DNA of 64,000 nt from Microcoleus sp. FACHB-1515. Lineage in GTDB: Bacteria > Cyanobacteriota > Cyanobacteriia > Elainellales > Elainellaceae. Where the stretch lies: contig NZ_JACJPO010000020.1 in assembly GCF_014696105.1 (NCBI RefSeq), positions 124,001 to 188,000 on the forward strand. Reading direction: 5' to 3'. Below are positions 61,800-64,000 of this stretch, one piece after another; position 1 is the stretch's first letter, and each line of letters starts with the position of its first letter. The translations under genes and the position numbers were made by a program. Below the pieces are notes generated by a model that was given only the letters and a program-made list of their open reading frames with translations, had not been told where the DNA came from and did no database searches.

Positions 61800-62786
61800 A
61801 TGAGCCAGGTTGGAATCGTTTTAATTGGGCGCAATGAAGGCGATCGCTTGATTCGCAGCCTTGATGCAGTCGTCGGGTCGAGTCGTCCGGTGGTCTATGT
61901 GGATTCAGGATCAACGGACGGCAGTTGTCAAGCGGCGCTCGATCGCGCTGTCGATGTGGTGACTCTCGATTTGTCGATTCCCTTTACCGCTGCTCGCGCT
62001 CGCAATGCCGGATTCGATCGCTTGCAGCAGCAGCATCCCGATCTAGACTACGTGCAGTTCATCGACGGTGATTGCGAAGTGACAGCAGGCTGGCTCGATG
62101 CCGCAGCGGAAGCACTAGACGAGCATCCAAACGTCGTTGCGGTTTGCGGCTGGCGACGAGAGCGCTATCCCGATCGCAGCGTCTACAACCGGATTTGCGA
62201 TGTTGAGTGGCGATTGGGATCAGCCGGACTGGTGGAAAGCTTTGGGGGAGACGTGATGATTCGCGCTGATGCCTTCTCGAAAGTCGAAGGCTACAACAGC
62301 AGCATGATCGCGGGAGAAGACCCGGAACTGAGCGTGCGGCTGCGGCGGATTGGTGACATTTTGCGGCTCGATCGCACCAGCACAGTTCACGATGCGGATA
62401 TGCATCACCTGTCGCAGTGGTGGAACCGGATACAGCGCGGCGGCTTTGCCTATGCCTTGGTCGCCTCGATGTATGCGAACCAGCCAGAGCGCAAGTTTGT
62501 CAGTGAAGCCCGTCGAATCTGGATTTGGGGCATTTTGGCTCCGGTTAGCGCGATCGCTCTTGCTCCCATCACGCACGGTATTTCGCTGGCAGCTTTCTTG
62601 CGCTATCCGCTGGCGTCCCTCAAAACATTTCGCCGTACCACCCAACAAGGATTCTCGATCGCCGAATGCGTCGCCTGGAGTTTGTCCTGCGGCGTTTCGG
62701 TTTTTCCAGAAGCGATCGGCGCTTTGCGATTTTACCTGCTGCAACTGCGCGGCCAGCAGGCTGAACTGATTGAGTACAAATCTTAA
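61800..62786 (+). CDS. Family 2 glycosyltransferase with C-terminal membrane segments
   Basis: A 328-residue GT2 enzyme. VGIVLIGRNEGDRLIRSLDA, VVYVDSGSTDGSCQAALD and the D-x-D VQFIDGDCEVTAGWLD are present, as is ESFGGDVMIRADAFSKVEGY. Two or three hydrophobic segments in the C-terminal third (IWGILAPVSAIALAPITHGI) anchor it to the membrane. GGAG-AAGGAA precedes the ATG at 61800. It follows the GH-like lipoprotein by 21 nt and may share its glycan. Confidence 0.85.
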   Translation: MSQVGIVLIGRNEGDRLIRSLDAVVGSSRPVVYVDSGSTDGSCQAALDRAVDVVTLDLSIPFTAARARNAGFDRLQQQHPDLDYVQFIDGDCEVTAGWLDAAAEALDEHPNVVAVCGWRRERYPDRSVYNRICDVEWRLGSAGLVESFGGDVMIRADAFSKVEGYNSSMIAGEDPELSVRLRRIGDILRLDRTSTVHDADMHHLSQWWNRIQRGGFAYALVASMYANQPERKFVSEARRIWIWGILAPVSAIALAPITHGISLAAFLRYPLASLKTFRRTTQQGFSIAECVAWSLSCGVSVFPEAIGALRFYLLQLRGQQAELIEYKS

Positions 62787-64000
62787 AGTACCAGCAGACC
62801 GAGGCAAGAGGCGACTGTAGCAAACGCCGCTCGACCAATCCAGTTCCAGCGATCGGTCGGACGCGATCGCAACCAGGGCTGTGTCAGATAGTAGGTGATG
62901 CCTGCGATCGCAATTCCTAACAGACCAAGCAGGGAAACTGGGATAGAAGTGCGTTCGATCGCCAGCAGCGGCACAAACAGCAGCAGCCAGCTTTTACCGA
63001 TGTAAAGGATGACGCGCCCGATCTGAGCAGGCAGCCAGTAAGCAGTTGGCGGCAGTCCAGCAATCCCAATAATCGCGAGGCTTGCCGCAAAGCCGATCGT
63101 GTAGGGATACAACAGGTTTGATCGCTCCCAAATGCCAAACAGAAACAGCCACAGCGCTCCCGCCGCGACGACGCTCATGACCGCGTAGATGTTGTGAACG
63201 CGCACCCAGCCGCAGGTTTCATCAGCCGGAAGCCAAGGCATTGATTGGCGATCGCGCTCCTCCAACTTTGGATCAACTCGTCGCATCAGCAGCGGATAGC
63301 ACAAGAAAACCGTCAAAGGCGACAAAAGCCACTGCCAACCGCCGATCGACCAGCTTAGATAGCCGAATAAAGTCGCTCCCATCAGGGCACTATCGTTGAG
63401 CGTCGTGCGTCTGCGCCAGGTCAGCGTGAAGATGACGAGGGCGATCGTGATCACCAGTCGCGTCAGCAGGGCAGGCACGTCCATTTCGAGATGCGTCCGC
63501 AGCAGCAAGTAGCCACCGAGCGGAATGAAAAAGTTGTCGAGTCCCCGCCATGCGATCGCCTCCAGCAGCATGACGAGCAGACCGAGAATCACTGAGATCA
63601 GCAAGGTTTCCGCCCGCCCGACTTCACTCAATAGCAGCAAGGGGACGTGAACGCTAAAAAACGCCAGCGTGAAAAAGGCGATCGATCCTTCGGCGCTCTT
63701 TTGGCCTTCTAGCGTTTCGTAGCGGACTGTGCCGTAACGCACTCCGATTAAAGCAGCTAGCGCATCCGCTAGGGTGAGCATCAAAATTGGGATGCAGTAG
63801 AGTAGCGGCTCTTGATGGGCGAGGCAGAAGAGGAGGGCGATCGCCGCCGGAAAGTAAACTTCACCGAGCGATCGGCGTTCGACTCCACCCAAAACGCTGC
63901 CGAACTCGTTGCGGAGTGGGGCATAGAGGCGGATGGCGAGGAGGGTGGCGATGGCGATCGCGGTCAGCAAAACGACCGGAAGCGGATCGTCAAACAGCCA
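62783..64000 (-). CDS. Polyprenol/phytol kinase-like membrane protein, 5' end cut by window edge
   Basis: The frame is open to the window edge (405 codons present), so the N-terminus is missing. The protein is made of many helices. The CTP-dependent kinase signature is LTLADALAALIGVRYG followed by ETLEGQKSAEGSIAFF, as in dolichol/phytol kinases and CDP-diacylglycerol synthase relatives. The C-terminal half (TTLNDSALMGATLFGYLSWS, then VRVHNIYAVMSVVAAG) resembles DUF92-type tails. It probably phosphorylates an isoprenoid alcohol. Its TAA overlaps the stop of the convergent glycosyltransferase in TTAA. Confidence 0.65.
   Translation of the reverse strand, partial: WLFDDPLPVVLLTAIAIATLLAIRLYAPLRNEFGSVLGGVERRSLGEVYFPAAIALLFCLAHQEPLLYCIPILMLTLADALAALIGVRYGTVRYETLEGQKSAEGSIAFFTLAFFSVHVPLLLLSEVGRAETLLISVILGLLVMLLEAIAWRGLDNFFIPLGGYLLLRTHLEMDVPALLTRLVITIALVIFTLTWRRRTTLNDSALMGATLFGYLSWSIGGWQWLLSPLTVFLCYPLLMRRVDPKLEERDRQSMPWLPADETCGWVRVHNIYAVMSVVAAGALWLFLFGIWERSNLLYPYTIGFAASLAIIGIAGLPPTAYWLPAQIGRVILYIGKSWLLLFVPLLAIERTSIPVSLLGLLGIAIAGITYYLTQPWLRSRPTDRWNWIGRAAFATVASCLGLLVL

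Overview
The window is chromosomal DNA of a cyanobacterium. The HIP1 octamer GCGATCGC and its core GATCG occur throughout on both strands. Several genes belong to cyanobacterial or chloroplast-lineage families: beta-carotene hydroxylase CrtR, geranylgeranyl reductase ChlP, the NdhI-maturation factor CRR6, a CCB2/CCB4-type cytochrome b6f assembly factor, the pipX-pipY-sepF-proC cluster, SLH-domain outer-membrane porins, and DUF3086/DUF3119 proteins beside plsY. The gene set looks like a non-picoplanktonic, possibly filamentous cyanobacterium, but genus cannot be fixed from the sequence alone. No rRNA, tRNA, CRISPR array or intact insertion sequence was seen.

Layout. 0-3.5 kb: a glycosyltransferase fragment cut by the window edge, a decayed membrane-protein remnant, crtR, a CCB-type factor, an unassigned short transcript-like locus with a 23-codon ORF and a strong terminator, and a pterin dehydratase. 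3.5-9 kb: two SLH/OprB porins, then an Rrf2 regulator with a 25-bp palindromic operator in front of it, and cysK. 9-16 kb: a J-domain protein, der, ecfT, then pipX-pipY-sepF-proC (nitrogen signalling, PLP homeostasis, division, proline). 16-26 kb: an acetyltransferase, the plsY-DUF3086-DUF3119-mlaE lipid/envelope run, ilvH, a large pentapeptide membrane protein and a methyltransferase. 26-36.5 kb: pilA facing an eight-gene minus-strand cassette of five family-2 and one family-4 glycosyltransferases, one methyltransferase and one ABC exporter, with 4-8 bp gene overlaps; this looks like a glycan-assembly operon.

37-46.7 kb: a CPBP protease, chlP, an orphan ABC ATPase, and an iron module (FTR1 permease, HhH lipoprotein, two-domain multicopper oxidase) beside a FurC/PerR regulator; then crr6 and xseAB. 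47-54 kb: recA; a small AT-richer patch with an orphan antitoxin, an unknown gene and hicBA flanked by near-identical 22-bp direct repeats; pgsA; a sulfiredoxin-dps pair; an HTH protein with a GrpE-like end whose start codon sits in a hairpin; and a methylmalonate-semialdehyde dehydrogenase. 54-64 kb: a 46-residue membrane protein, the dTDP-rhamnose genes (rfbC, rfbD, rfbA, a glycosyltransferase, rfbB), a glycoside-hydrolase-like lipoprotein, another glycosyltransferase and a polyprenol/phytol-kinase-like membrane protein cut by the right edge.

Three themes tie the genes together: envelope and surface-glycan construction (porins, plsY, mlaE, glycosyltransferase cassette, rhamnose genes), iron and peroxide handling (FTR1/MCO, FurC, sulfiredoxin, Dps), and short intergenic repeats, one copy of which is read in frame at the front of a protein gene. 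Starts were chosen from Shine-Dalgarno spacing and family alignment from memory; no database search was possible.
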